Assembly: GCF_029269825.1 (NCBI RefSeq)
Contig: NZ_JARJHU010000008.1
Span: 1-64,000, forward strand
DNA: 64,000 nucleotides
Reading direction: 5' to 3'
Source: Pedobacter sp. JY14-1
GTDB taxonomy: Bacteria > Bacteroidota > Bacteroidia > Sphingobacteriales > Sphingobacteriaceae
Position 1 is the first letter of the stretch; each line of letters starts with the position of its first letter. The position numbers and the translations under genes are program-made. The notes under the pieces are model-generated. The model saw nothing but the letters and a program-made list of their open reading frames with translations. It did no database searches and had not been told where the DNA came from. This document shows positions 44,042 through 53,368 of this stretch, in pieces.

Positions 44042-46339
44042 ATGAAAGCTACCCACTTATTTTTACTTACCATTCTGTTTAACGCGACTGCGCTGTTTGC
44101 GCAGAAAAAACCAGTGAGTACTGCCAGTCAGAAGATGAACACTTTTATCGGTGGCCTGATGGCGAAAATGACGGTTGACGAGAAGATCGGTCAATTGAAC
44201 CTGCTGACGGGCGGTGAAGCGACGACGGGTGCTGCGGTGAGCACAAACGTGGAAGTAAAGATAAAAAACGGACAAGTGGGTGGCATTTTCAGCCTGACCA
44301 CGCCTGCCAGGATCAGGAAGGCGCAGGAGATTGCAGTAACACAGACCAGGTTGAAGATTCCGATTATTTTCGGACAGGATGTGATACATGGTTATAAAAC
44401 GACATTCCCGATTCCTTTAGGTCTTTCCTGTACCTGGGACCTGCCGCTGATTCAGCGAACCGCCAGGATAGCTGCGATAGAAGCGACGGCAGATGGCCTG
44501 AACTGGACTTTTTCACCTATGGTAGATGTATCCAGGGACCCTCGCTGGGGAAGGATATCCGAAGGCTCCGGAGAGGATACCTACCTGGGTTCGGAGATCG
44601 CAAAGGCGATGGTACGTGGCTACCAGGGCGATGATTTATCGAAATACAATACGATGATGGCTTGTGTCAAGCATTTTGCATTATACGGAGCCGCAGAGGC
44701 CGGACGGGACTACAATACCACCGATATGAGCCTGGACCGCATGTATAACGAATATCTGCCGCCATACAAGGCAGCTATTGATGCCGGGGCGGGAAGCGTC
44801 ATGACTTCTTTTAATGACATCAACGGGGTGCCTGCAACAGCTAACAAATGGCTGATGACCGATTTATTGCGCAAACAATGGGGATTTAATGGCTTTGTCG
44901 TAACTGATTATACCGCGGTGAACGAGCTGATTGATCATGGGTTGGGTGACTTGCAAACGGTGTCTGCCCTTTCCCTGAATGCTGGTGTGGATATGGATAT
45001 GGTAGGTGAAGGTTTTCTGACCACGCTGAAAAAATCGCTGAAAGAAGGCAAGGTGACCATTCAGCAGATCGACCGAGCCTGCCGGCTGGTGCTGGAAGCA
45101 AAATATAAACTTGGACTGTTCGAAGATCCTTTCCGCTATTGCGATGAAGAAAGAGCGAGGACAGAAATCCTGAAACCTGAACACCTCACCTTTGCACGGG
45201 AAGTCGCCGGACAGTCCTTCGTATTGCTGAAAAATGACAAGAACCTACTGCCTTTGAAAAAATCGGGCACTGTAGCACTGATTGGCCCATTGGCCGATAC
45301 AGGCCCGAATATGCCGGGTACCTGGAGTGTGAACAGTGACCTGGTGAATACAAAATCGCTGCTGCAGGGAATGCAGGAAGTTCTGGGAAGCCATGTGAAG
45401 GTATTGCACAGCCTTGGATCTAACCTGGTTTCCGATACCGCTTACCAGAAAAGAGCGACGATGTTTGGACGAGACATTCCAAGGGACAACCGTCCGGAAG
45501 AAGAAATCATCAGCGAAGCCGTGGATATTGCAAAAAAATCGGATGTGGTGATCGCCGCATTGGGTGAAAGCTCGGAAATGAGCGGCGAGTCATCCAGCAG
45601 GACCAACCTGGAATTACCGGATGTACAACGCAGACTGCTGCATGCTTTGTTAAGGACGGGCAAACCCGTAGTACTGGTGCTCTTTAGCGGAAGGCCGCTG
45701 GTACTGACCTGGGAACAGGCAAACGTACCTGCTATACTGAACGTATGGTTCGGCGGTACTGAAGCGGCCAAAGCCATTACCGATGTAGTATTTGGTGATG
45801 TGAACCCTTCCGGGAAACTGACCACTACGTTTCCGCAGAACGTGGGACAGATCCCGTTATATTACAGCCACAAAAATACCGGCAGACCGCTCGGGGAAGG
45901 CATGTGGTTCTCTAAGTTCCGTTCCAATTACCTTGATGTAAGCAACGAACCACTTTATCCTTTTGGCTATGGGCTGAGCTATACCACATTTGGTTACAGC
46001 AACCTGGTATTGAACGGCAGGAACTTTAAGGCAGGCCAGTCAATAACAGCCAGTGTAACGGTAAAGAACACCGGAGATAAAGCAGGAAAGGAGATCGTTC
46101 AGCTCTACCTGCAGGATCTGGTGGGCAGTTCTACCCGGCCTGTAAAACAACTCAAGGGTTTTCAAAAGATCAGCCTGGAACCGGGTGAAAGTAAGGTGGT
46201 CAGCTTTAAGATCAGTGCCACAGACCTGAAGTTTTACAACTCAGCGTTGAAATATGTAGCAGAACCGGGCGATTTCAAGGTATTTATCGGTGGAAATTCA
46301 AGAGATGTCCTGACTTCCCAATTTACCTTCTCACTATAG
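44042..46339 (+). CDS. bglX: GH3 beta-glucosidase (BglX-like), likely acting on sophoro-oligosaccharides
   Basis: A 765-residue periplasmic GH3 enzyme: signal peptide, then the TIM-barrel domain with nucleophile Asp289 in FVVTDYTAVNEL, the alpha/beta sandwich with GESSEMSGESSSRTNLELP holding candidate acid/base glutamates, and a C-terminal fibronectin-like domain ending in the FKVFIGG segment. It removes beta-linked glucose from oligosaccharides. The nucleophile motif here is TDY where many GH3 enzymes have SDW. With GH144 next door, sophoro-oligosaccharides are the best guess. The spacing of 6 bp shows co-transcription. Confidence 0.9.
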   Translation: MKATHLFLLTILFNATALFAQKKPVSTASQKMNTFIGGLMAKMTVDEKIGQLNLLTGGEATTGAAVSTNVEVKIKNGQVGGIFSLTTPARIRKAQEIAVTQTRLKIPIIFGQDVIHGYKTTFPIPLGLSCTWDLPLIQRTARIAAIEATADGLNWTFSPMVDVSRDPRWGRISEGSGEDTYLGSEIAKAMVRGYQGDDLSKYNTMMACVKHFALYGAAEAGRDYNTTDMSLDRMYNEYLPPYKAAIDAGAGSVMTSFNDINGVPATANKWLMTDLLRKQWGFNGFVVTDYTAVNELIDHGLGDLQTVSALSLNAGVDMDMVGEGFLTTLKKSLKEGKVTIQQIDRACRLVLEAKYKLGLFEDPFRYCDEERARTEILKPEHLTFAREVAGQSFVLLKNDKNLLPLKKSGTVALIGPLADTGPNMPGTWSVNSDLVNTKSLLQGMQEVLGSHVKVLHSLGSNLVSDTAYQKRATMFGRDIPRDNRPEEEIISEAVDIAKKSDVVIAALGESSEMSGESSSRTNLELPDVQRRLLHALLRTGKPVVLVLFSGRPLVLTWEQANVPAILNVWFGGTEAAKAITDVVFGDVNPSGKLTTTFPQNVGQIPLYYSHKNTGRPLGEGMWFSKFRSNYLDVSNEPLYPFGYGLSYTTFGYSNLVLNGRNFKAGQSITASVTVKNTGDKAGKEIVQLYLQDLVGSSTRPVKQLKGFQKISLEPGESKVVSFKISATDLKFYNSALKYVAEPGDFKVFIGGNSRDVLTSQFTFSL

Positions 46340-46370
46340 CTGATGTCAGGTAATTTGCTATTTTAGGGAC

Positions 46371-47156
46371 ATGAAAAGATTTAAATGGACCGCTCTCCTG
46401 CTGATGCTGACTTTAACGATGAATGTGACTGCGCAGGACCTGTCAAAATATGACAGGGGAAATTACATTGATGGTAAGGACACCATTTATTACCGAATTC
46501 TTTTCCCGGAGAATTTCAACCCTAAACAGCTCTATCCGATCGTCTTTTTCCTTCATGGTTCCGGTGAGCGGGGCAATGACAATGCGAAACAGTTGTCCAA
46601 TGGTGGAAAGTTGTTTTTAAAGCCCTCAGTCCGAAAGCAATTTCCGGCAATCGTGGTATTCCCGCAATGCAGCAGCGACAGTTTCTGGTCCAATGTGAAC
46701 ATTAAATCGGACATGGAGGGCAAGCGGTTTTTTGAGTTTCTAACGGGCGGAAAGCCAACCAGATCAATGCAGGCACTGCTGGGAATGATCGATGATTTCC
46801 TGGAGAAACCTTATATAGACAGAAGCCGGGTATATGTGGGCGGGCTTTCCATGGGCGGGATGGGAACACTTGAGCTGCTGAGACGCAAGCGCAATACTTT
46901 TGCCGCGGCATTTGCCATCTGTGGCGGCGATAATGTTGCGAACGTGAAAAAATATGCGAAGACGCCCCTGTGGATCTTTCACGGGGAAAAGGATGACGTA
47001 GTGCCTGTAAGCTTATCTACTGCCATAGCTGACCAGCTTACTGTTCTTGGAGAAACACCTAAACTGACTTTATATCCTGAAGCCAATCACAATAGCTGGG
47101 ACTCTGCATTTGCAGAGCCCGAACTATTGCCGTGGTTGTTCGGCAACCACAAATAA
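46371..47156 (+). CDS. Secreted alpha/beta-hydrolase (PHB depolymerase/CE1-like esterase)
   Basis: A 261-residue hydrolase with signal peptide (to about NVTAQD). An HGSGERG oxyanion segment is followed by the nucleophile elbow GGLSMGGMG, Asp in GEKDDVVPV and His in ANHNSW. The fold matches the CE1 and poly-hydroxybutyrate depolymerase-like group of secreted esterases. It is the last gene of the PUL, 31 bp after the GH3 gene, and its stop codon abuts the convergent yebC stop with no spacer. Confidence 0.8.
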   Translation: MKRFKWTALLLMLTLTMNVTAQDLSKYDRGNYIDGKDTIYYRILFPENFNPKQLYPIVFFLHGSGERGNDNAKQLSNGGKLFLKPSVRKQFPAIVVFPQCSSDSFWSNVNIKSDMEGKRFFEFLTGGKPTRSMQALLGMIDDFLEKPYIDRSRVYVGGLSMGGMGTLELLRRKRNTFAAAFAICGGDNVANVKKYAKTPLWIFHGEKDDVVPVSLSTAIADQLTVLGETPKLTLYPEANHNSWDSAFAEPELLPWLFGNHK

Positions 47157-47882
47157 TTATTCTGCCATATTGTGATATACGGCCTGTACATCATCGTCTT
47201 CCTCGAGCTTGTCAATGAGTTTCAGCACATCGGCGGCCTGCTCTTCGGTAACAGCCGTAGTTGAAAGTGAAATGCGTTCCAGTTTGGCGCTTTTCATTTC
47301 GACACCAAGGTCTTCCAGCGCCTTTTGCATCCTGCCAAAATCTTCAAAAGCAGTTTGTACTACCGCTACGTCATTTCCCTCTTCGTCTGCTTCCAGGTAA
47401 AGTTCTTCCAGACCGAAGTCGATCAGTTCCAGTTCCAGTTCTTCCAGGTCTTTGTCTCCGGGCACAAAACGGAATATCGATTTGCGGTTGAAAATAAAAT
47501 CAAGCGATCCGGTCTTGCCCAGTGTACCGCCGGTCTTGTTAAAATAGCTCCGGACGTTAGCGACAGTACGGTTGGTATTGTCGGTGGCCGTTTCAATAAG
47601 CACCGCTACACCATGCTGCGCGTAACCTTCATAAACGTGTTCTTCATAACCTTTTTCGTCTTTATTGGAGGCCCTCTTGATTGCCGCATCTACGCGGTCT
47701 TTAGGCATGTTCACTGCCTTGGCGTTCTGGATGGCGGTACGCAGCCTTGAGTTGGTATCAGGGCTGGGTCCGCCGTCTTTTACGGCGATTACGATCTCCT
47801 TGCCTATCCTGGTAAACTGTACGGCCATTTTGGCCCAACGCTTGAATTTTCTTTCCTTTCTGAATTCAAATGCTCTTCCCAT
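47157..47882 (-). CDS. yebC: YebC/PmpR-family protein
   Basis: A 241-residue member of the YebC family, now seen as ribosome-associated factors that help translate polyproline stretches, and in some species as DNA-binding regulators. It starts MGRAFEFRKERKFKRWAKMA and contains IVIAVKDGGPSPDTNSRLRTAIQNAK, GYAQHGVAVLIETATDNTNRT and the C-terminal acidic LIDKLEEDDDVQAVYHNMAE. Length is normal (about 240). It lies 28 bp downstream of tdh on the same strand. Confidence 0.93.
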   Translation of the reverse strand: MGRAFEFRKERKFKRWAKMAVQFTRIGKEIVIAVKDGGPSPDTNSRLRTAIQNAKAVNMPKDRVDAAIKRASNKDEKGYEEHVYEGYAQHGVAVLIETATDNTNRTVANVRSYFNKTGGTLGKTGSLDFIFNRKSIFRFVPGDKDLEELELELIDFGLEELYLEADEEGNDVAVVQTAFEDFGRMQKALEDLGVEMKSAKLERISLSTTAVTEEQAADVLKLIDKLEEDDDVQAVYHNMAE

Positions 47883-47910
47883 TATCTCGGTTTTATATTT
47901 GTCTTTCTTT

Positions 47911-48855
47911 TTAGCTTTTTAAGTTATTCAGCATATCCACCGTCATACGGGACAGGTCGTATGCCGGTTTCCAGCCCCAGTCCCGGGTTGCATGGCTATC
48001 GTCAATGGACTTTGGCCAGCTGTCTGCTATTTCCTGCCGCGGATCATGTTCCTTATATTCCAGTTTAAATTCCGGAAGGTGCTGCCTGATCTCGCCGGCG
48101 AGTATTTCCGGCGTAAAACTGACCCCTGCGAAATTATAGCTGGAGCGGATATTGATCTTGTGCGCCTCTGCATTCATCAATTCTATCGTACCCCTGATCG
48201 CATCGTCCATGTACATCATCGGTAGTTCGGTTTCAGCGTTGAGAAAGGAAGTATAGCTGCCCTTTTTTAACGCATCGTGGAAAATATGGATTGCATAGTC
48301 TGTGGTTCCCCCACCAGGCGCCGCCTTCCAGCTGATGAGCCCCGGGTAGCGGATACTCCTTACATCCAGCCCGTATTTATGAAAATAATATTCACACCAG
48401 CGTTCACCGGCGAGCTTGCTGATTCCATATACGGTATTCGGATCCATGATACAGAATTGTGGGGTATTGTTTTTAGGTGAGTTTGGGCCGAAGGCTGCAA
48501 TGGAGCTTGGCCAGTAGACTTTTGAAGTCCCGTAGGCGATCGCCAGGTCCAGGATGTTCAGCAGCCCGTTCATATTGAGGTCCCAGGCCAGCTTCGGATT
48601 CTGCTCTCCCGTAGCAGAAAGCAGTGCGGCAAGTAAATAAACCTGTGTGGGCTTATATTTTTTAAAGATATGGTTCAGTGTGTCCTTTTCCAGCACATTG
48701 ACAAATTCAAAAGGACCCGAGTTCTTCATGTCATAGTCTGGCCGCCTGATATCACAGGCAACAACATGCTCTTCCCCATACAGTTTGCGCAAGGCGGTGA
48801 CCAGCTCCGTGCCGATCTGTCCGTTGGATCCTAAAACGATTAGCTTCTCAGTCAT
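47911..48855 (-). CDS. tdh: L-threonine 3-dehydrogenase, short-chain type
   Basis: A 314-residue extended SDR protein. The NAD loop is VLGSNGQIGTELV; the catalytic Tyr/Lys is in YGISKLAGERWCEYY. RYPGLISWKAAPGGGTTDYAIHIF is the marker of SDR-type threonine dehydrogenases, as in Flavobacterium. It oxidises threonine to 2-amino-3-oxobutanoate for Kbl, encoded at 21417-22604. It is not next to kbl here. A -7 element TAAATTTG (complement of 48873-48880) lies 18 bp upstream of the start. The annotation as generic epimerase is less likely given the marker. Confidence 0.88.
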   Translation of the reverse strand: MTEKLIVLGSNGQIGTELVTALRKLYGEEHVVACDIRRPDYDMKNSGPFEFVNVLEKDTLNHIFKKYKPTQVYLLAALLSATGEQNPKLAWDLNMNGLLNILDLAIAYGTSKVYWPSSIAAFGPNSPKNNTPQFCIMDPNTVYGISKLAGERWCEYYFHKYGLDVRSIRYPGLISWKAAPGGGTTDYAIHIFHDALKKGSYTSFLNAETELPMMYMDDAIRGTIELMNAEAHKINIRSSYNFAGVSFTPEILAGEIRQHLPEFKLEYKEHDPRQEIADSWPKSIDDSHATRDWGWKPAYDLSRMTVDMLNNLKS

Positions 48856-48924
48856 AAATACCGCGGTTTGGGCAAATTTAATTAAATTATCAGATATACT
48901 TCCCGAGTGATCAATTGAAGCGGA

Positions 48925-48955
48925 TTGTTAAAGTAACAAAAACATTATATATTTA
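48925..48955 (+). promoter_or_regulatory. Candidate promoter for the oxidoreductase/keto-sugar operon
   Basis: TTG (48925-48927), 20 bases, and TATATTTA (48948-48955), seven of eight matches in the informative -7 positions. The transcript would start near 48962, leaving a leader of about 187 nt before 49149. I see no other feature in the leader; 48856-49148 otherwise looks featureless. Confidence 0.45.
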
Positions 48956-49148
48956 CTTTAATTGTGTATCTGAAACACTAACCGTTTATTTTTTTCTTAA
49001 TATTACGGTGCAGAAATACAACGGCACACACACTGAAAATTATAACCAAATATTGAAAATGCACTCGTTTTTCCGGTCATTTAGAGATCAGTGACAGCAC
49101 ATGGAACGGGTATTCAAATGAATTAGAAATTAATCTATAACACAACAC

Positions 49149-50309
49149 ATGAAGACTAGAAAAATCAGAATGGGCATGGTTGGCGGTGGCAAAGACGCAT
49201 TTATCGGCGCTGTTCACCGCATTGCCGCGAACATTGACGGGCAAATTGAACTTTGCTGCGGAGCTTTGAGCATCAATCCGGAAATCGCTAAGGAATCCGG
49301 TGAAATGCTTTTCCTTCCTGAAGACAGAATCTATCTGAACTACGAGGAAATGATCGAAAAAGAAAGCAAACTGCCCGCTGATCAGCGTATTGATTTTGTA
49401 ACGATCGTTACACCGAACTTCGCTCATTTTGGCCCTGCCATGCTGGCACTGGAAAATGGCTTTAATGTGGTGATCGAAAAACCGATTGCGCTCTCACTTG
49501 ACGAAGCGAAGCAATTGCAGAAAAAAGTAGAGGAAACCGGCCTTATCCTTTGCCTTACCCATACTTATTCTGGCTACCCAATGGTAAAACAGGCCCGCCA
49601 GATGGTGAAAGACGGCAAATTCGGCAAGATCAGGAAGATCATGGTAGAATATCCTCAGGGCTGGCTGAGTACCCTGACCGAAAGGGAGGGAAATGCACAG
49701 GCTGCATGGCGCACAGACCCCAAGAAAAGTGGAAAAAGCGGATGTATGGGCGATATCGGCACTCACGCTGCCCAGCTTGCGGAGTATATTTCAGGACTTA
49801 AGATTACAAAGTTGTGTGCCGACCTTAATATACTGGTAGCGGGAAGGGCTCTGGATGATGATGGCAATGTGCTGTTGCGCTTTGACAACGGCGCAAGTGG
49901 TGTGCTCTCTGCTTCACAGGTTGCCGCAGGAGAAGAAAATGCATTAAAGATCCGTGTGTACGGAGAAAAAGGAGGTCTGGAATGGAACCAGCAGGAACCA
50001 AATACATTACTGGTAAAATGGCTGAACGAACCTGCACAGGTTTACCGCGCAGGACAGGCCTATCTTTCTGATGTTGCAAAACATAACCTTCGCGTACCGG
50101 GAGGCCACCCTGAAGGCTATCTGGAAGCTTTCGCGAACATATACCGCAACTTTGCGCTGACAGTTTCTGCGAAGATACATGGTACGGAACCTGCTGAAGC
50201 GGCGCTGGATTTCCCAAGGGTAGAAGACGGTGTCAGGGGTATGGCCTTTATCGATAATGTGGTGGCTTCAAGCCAGTCCGATCAAAAATGGTTTGATTTT
50301 AACGTTTAA
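49149..50309 (+). CDS. Gfo/Idh/MocA-family oxidoreductase, cytosolic
   Basis: A 386-residue NAD(P)-dependent oxidoreductase. The Rossmann loop is in GMVGGGKDAFIGAVHRIAA, with EKPIALSLDEAKQLQ, the conserved Glu-Lys-Pro of the family. A C-terminal beta-sheet domain follows (GDIGTHAAQLAEYI, catalytic His region). There is no signal peptide. It is the first of eight linked genes and overlaps functionally with the Tat-exported paralogue at 51926. Oxidation of a sugar or sugar derivative at C3 is the likely reaction, by comparison with 3-keto-sugar pathways. Confidence 0.85.
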   Translation: MKTRKIRMGMVGGGKDAFIGAVHRIAANIDGQIELCCGALSINPEIAKESGEMLFLPEDRIYLNYEEMIEKESKLPADQRIDFVTIVTPNFAHFGPAMLALENGFNVVIEKPIALSLDEAKQLQKKVEETGLILCLTHTYSGYPMVKQARQMVKDGKFGKIRKIMVEYPQGWLSTLTEREGNAQAAWRTDPKKSGKSGCMGDIGTHAAQLAEYISGLKITKLCADLNILVAGRALDDDGNVLLRFDNGASGVLSASQVAAGEENALKIRVYGEKGGLEWNQQEPNTLLVKWLNEPAQVYRAGQAYLSDVAKHNLRVPGGHPEGYLEAFANIYRNFALTVSAKIHGTEPAEAALDFPRVEDGVRGMAFIDNVVASSQSDQKWFDFNV

Positions 50310-50314
50310 TCAGC

Positions 50315-51370
50315 ATGACTACACTTAAAGGACCCGGAGTATTCCTGGCGCAGTTCATCAGCGATGAGGCGCCTTTTAACTCTTTAGATTCAATCTGCGA
50401 ATGGGCAGCAAGTCTTGGTTTCAAAGGCATACAGATGCCAACTCTGGACAGCCGCTTTATCGATCTGCAGAAAGCTGCCGAGAGTAAGACCTATGCAGAT
50501 GAGCTTAAAGGCAGGATAGCGGTGCACGGACTGGAAATCACTGAGCTTTCTACTCACCTGCAGGGGCAATTAGTGGCGGTACATCCGGCCTATGACCTGG
50601 CTTTTGATGCTTTTGCGCCGGAGCAGTTTCGTAATAATCCAAAGGCAAGAACGGAATGGGCGGTGCAGCAGATGAAATATGCGGCGCAGGCTTCACAGAA
50701 CCTTGGGTTGAACGCACATGCTACTTTCAGCGGATCGTTATTGTGGCACATGTTCCATCCCTGGCCGCAGCGTCCGGCGGGTCTGGTAGATGCCGGTTTT
50801 ACGGAACTGGCAAAACGATGGACTCCAATCCTGGATGAATTTGACCGCTGCGGTGTAGATGTCTGCTATGAGATCCATCCAGGTGAGGACTTGTTTGATG
50901 GCATCACTTACGAAATGTTCCTGGAAAAGGTAAATAATCACCCACGTGCCTGCCTGCTCTATGATCCTTCCCACTTTGTATTACAGCAACTGGATTATAT
51001 CCAGTATATTGATTTTTATCATGAACGCATTAAGGCGTTCCATGTAAAGGACTCGGAATTTAACCCAACGGGAAGACAGGGTACTTTTGGCGGCTATCAG
51101 AGTTGGGCAGACCGCGCCGGCAGGTACCGCTCACCCGGCGACGGACAGGTTGATTTTGGCACCATCTTCAGCAAACTGGCTCAGTATGACTATAAGGGCT
51201 GGGCGGTTATGGAATGGGAATGTTGCATCAAAGATGCGCAGGTAGGCGCAGCTGAAGGTGCCGAGTTCATTAAAAAACACATCATCAAGGTAACTGACAA
51301 AGCTTTTGACGATTTTGCTGCCTCGGGCGGTGACGACGATTTTAACGCTAAGATTCTGGGTTTAAAATAA
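50315..51370 (+). CDS. Sugar phosphate isomerase/epimerase-like TIM-barrel protein, cytosolic
   Basis: A 351-residue protein of the xylose isomerase-like TIM barrel superfamily. Metal-ligand positions are visible: Glu in CYEIHPGED, Asp in LYDPSHF, His and Asp in FHVKDSEF, Glu in AVMEWE. No signal peptide. It follows the first oxidoreductase by 5 bp. Within 3-keto-sugar pathways, proteins of this type isomerise or hydrate the keto-sugar products. Substrate not known. It differs from the two later barrels, which are exported. Confidence 0.82.
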   Translation: MTTLKGPGVFLAQFISDEAPFNSLDSICEWAASLGFKGIQMPTLDSRFIDLQKAAESKTYADELKGRIAVHGLEITELSTHLQGQLVAVHPAYDLAFDAFAPEQFRNNPKARTEWAVQQMKYAAQASQNLGLNAHATFSGSLLWHMFHPWPQRPAGLVDAGFTELAKRWTPILDEFDRCGVDVCYEIHPGEDLFDGITYEMFLEKVNNHPRACLLYDPSHFVLQQLDYIQYIDFYHERIKAFHVKDSEFNPTGRQGTFGGYQSWADRAGRYRSPGDGQVDFGTIFSKLAQYDYKGWAVMEWECCIKDAQVGAAEGAEFIKKHIIKVTDKAFDDFAASGGDDDFNAKILGLK

Positions 51371-51385
51371 ACATATCTGCACACC

Positions 51386-51898
51386 ATGAAAAAAACACTA
51401 TTGTTCTTAAGCTGCGTTGCCTTGGCCTGGGCATCCTGCCACAGCCCTGAGGAACGGGCCGCGATGAAGGCCTCTGCCGATTCAGCTGCCCATGGCAAAA
51501 TTGAAACCACCGGCCCTTCGGAGCCGGCCGGCGATACAGCGGCTGCGCCAAAGCCGGACACGGCTACCGCAGTATCTGCAGAACCAAAAGTCGGTCCTCC
51601 GGTTGTCACAGCTACGGAAACACCGGCACCCAAACCGGAAAAACTTGCGGGCGAAGGCCTGATCCAGAAATCTGACTGTCTGGCTTGTCACAACGTAAGC
51701 AAAAAGATCGTAGGGCCTGCCTATAAAGCGGTAGCAGCTAAATACGAAGCTAACGACGCGAACATTGAGGCGCTTGCTGAAAAGATCATCAATGGAGGTG
51801 CTGGTGTATGGGGCGCAGTACCCATGAGCCCACACCCTGCACTCAGCAAGACTGACGCCAAAGAGATGGTAAAGTATATACTTTCCCTCAAAAAATAA
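51386..51898 (+). CDS. Class I cytochrome c lipoprotein with Ala/Pro-rich linker
   Basis: A 170-residue lipoprotein. Signal peptide ends ALAWAS before Cys18; residues about 20-85 are an Ala/Pro/Thr-rich linker. The cytochrome domain follows with haem motif CLACH (98-102), GPAYKAVAAKY, and Met147 in AVPMSPHP as the probable axial ligand. It resembles the cytochrome c-551/c-type domains found fused or linked to periplasmic dehydrogenases. Placed between a TIM barrel and a Tat-exported oxidoreductase, it could carry electrons to the respiratory chain. Location periplasmic or surface. Confidence 0.88.
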   Translation: MKKTLLFLSCVALAWASCHSPEERAAMKASADSAAHGKIETTGPSEPAGDTAAAPKPDTATAVSAEPKVGPPVVTATETPAPKPEKLAGEGLIQKSDCLACHNVSKKIVGPAYKAVAAKYEANDANIEALAEKIINGGAGVWGAVPMSPHPALSKTDAKEMVKYILSLKK

Positions 51899-51925
51899 CA
51901 TCTGAACTTAAACTAAAATGGAGCC

Positions 51926-53347
51926 ATGGAACAAATAAAAAAAGACCAGAATGCTACTTCAAGACGTAGCTTTCTTAAAACAGGTGCCGTTGCGGCTTCT
52001 GCATTTATGATCGTGCCCCGTCACGTACTTGGAGGCAAAGGCTTCCTGGCACCGAGTGACCGCCTGATCGTTGCAGGTGTCGGTGCCGGGGGCAAGGGGG
52101 AATCGGACATTGCCATGTTCGCGAAAAGCGGCAAGGCGGATATCGGCTTCCTTTGCGACGTTGACGACAGAAGGGCTGCAACTTCACGCAAGAATTTCCC
52201 TAAGGCGAAATACTATAAGGACTGGAGGGAAATGTATGACAAGGAGTCTAAGAACTTCGATGCCGTATCGGTTTCCACACCTGACCATAACCACGCCATC
52301 ATCGCGTATCATGCCATGCAACTAGGCAAGCACGTATACGTGCAGAAACCACTGACTCATGACATTTATGAGGCCCGCATGCTGACTGAAGCTGCAAAAA
52401 AATATAAAGTAGTTACCCAGATGGGTAACCAGGGTGCCTCCAATGACGGTACCCGCTTACTATCGGAATGGTATGATGCAGGACTGATCGGAGATGTACA
52501 TACGGTTTACTGCTGGACCAACCGCCCGGTATGGCCACAAGGCATCCAATGGCCTGCTGGTAAAGCTGAAGTTCCAAAAGAACTGGACTGGGACCTCTGG
52601 CTGGGAACAGCTCCTTACAAAGATTACGTTAACAAACTTGTGCCATTCAACTGGCGGGGATGGTGGGACTACGGCACAGGTGCACTCGGCGATATGGGCT
52701 GTCACCTGGTAGAAGCTCCTTTCCGTGTACTGGACATCCGCTATGCAAAGGATGTACAGGCGAGCGTAGGCAGTGTCTATGTGGATGAGTTCAAACAAGG
52801 TTTCTTCCCTGAGAGTTGCCCGCCATCAAGCCATATTACCCTGACTTTCCCGAAAACTGCGAAAACCAAAGGTGACGTTACCCTGCACTGGATGGACGGT
52901 GGCATTCAACCTGAAAGACCGGTGGAGCTCAAAGCCGACGAACCATGGGGCGGCGAAGAAGGTAACGGAACACTGTTCATTGGTACTAAGGGAAAAATGT
53001 ACGCGAGCACTTATTCAGATGCACCTACCCTGCTGCCTAAGGAACGCACAAAAGATGCGAAGGCAAAACAAAAATGGGCGCGCGTACAGGGCGGTGCGAA
53101 CGGCCACTATGCACAATGGGTAGAAGGCTGTATCGCAGGCTATGGAAAAACAGAACTGAGTTCTTCGTTCGAGATCGCAGGACCGCTTACAGAAGCACTG
53201 CTGATGGCTAACTTAGCCGTTCGCGGACATGCACTGAAAGGTGGCAAGAAAAAATACCTGTGGGATAACGACAATATGAAAGTAACCAACTTCGATGAAG
53301 CGAACCAGTTTGTTAAGCGTCAGTACCGCGAAGGCTGGACCTTGTAA
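51926..53347 (+). CDS. Tat-exported Gfo/Idh/MocA-family oxidoreductase
   Basis: A 473-residue protein with a twin-arginine signal near residues 11-35, SRRSFLKTGAVAASAF. The Rossmann domain follows with GVGAGGKGESDIAMFAK, QKPLTHDIYEARML, and a large C-terminal domain typical of the secreted Bacteroidota members. Export as a folded protein by Tat suggests a tightly bound NAD(P), as for glucose-fructose oxidoreductase; this is inference. Its neighbours are a cytochrome c (27 bp upstream) and the DUF1080 gene (21 bp downstream). It probably oxidises glycosides in the periplasm. Confidence 0.88.
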   Translation: MEQIKKDQNATSRRSFLKTGAVAASAFMIVPRHVLGGKGFLAPSDRLIVAGVGAGGKGESDIAMFAKSGKADIGFLCDVDDRRAATSRKNFPKAKYYKDWREMYDKESKNFDAVSVSTPDHNHAIIAYHAMQLGKHVYVQKPLTHDIYEARMLTEAAKKYKVVTQMGNQGASNDGTRLLSEWYDAGLIGDVHTVYCWTNRPVWPQGIQWPAGKAEVPKELDWDLWLGTAPYKDYVNKLVPFNWRGWWDYGTGALGDMGCHLVEAPFRVLDIRYAKDVQASVGSVYVDEFKQGFFPESCPPSSHITLTFPKTAKTKGDVTLHWMDGGIQPERPVELKADEPWGGEEGNGTLFIGTKGKMYASTYSDAPTLLPKERTKDAKAKQKWARVQGGANGHYAQWVEGCIAGYGKTELSSSFEIAGPLTEALLMANLAVRGHALKGGKKKYLWDNDNMKVTNFDEANQFVKRQYREGWTL

Positions 53348-53368
53348 GCTAAATGGCAAACAGAACAA

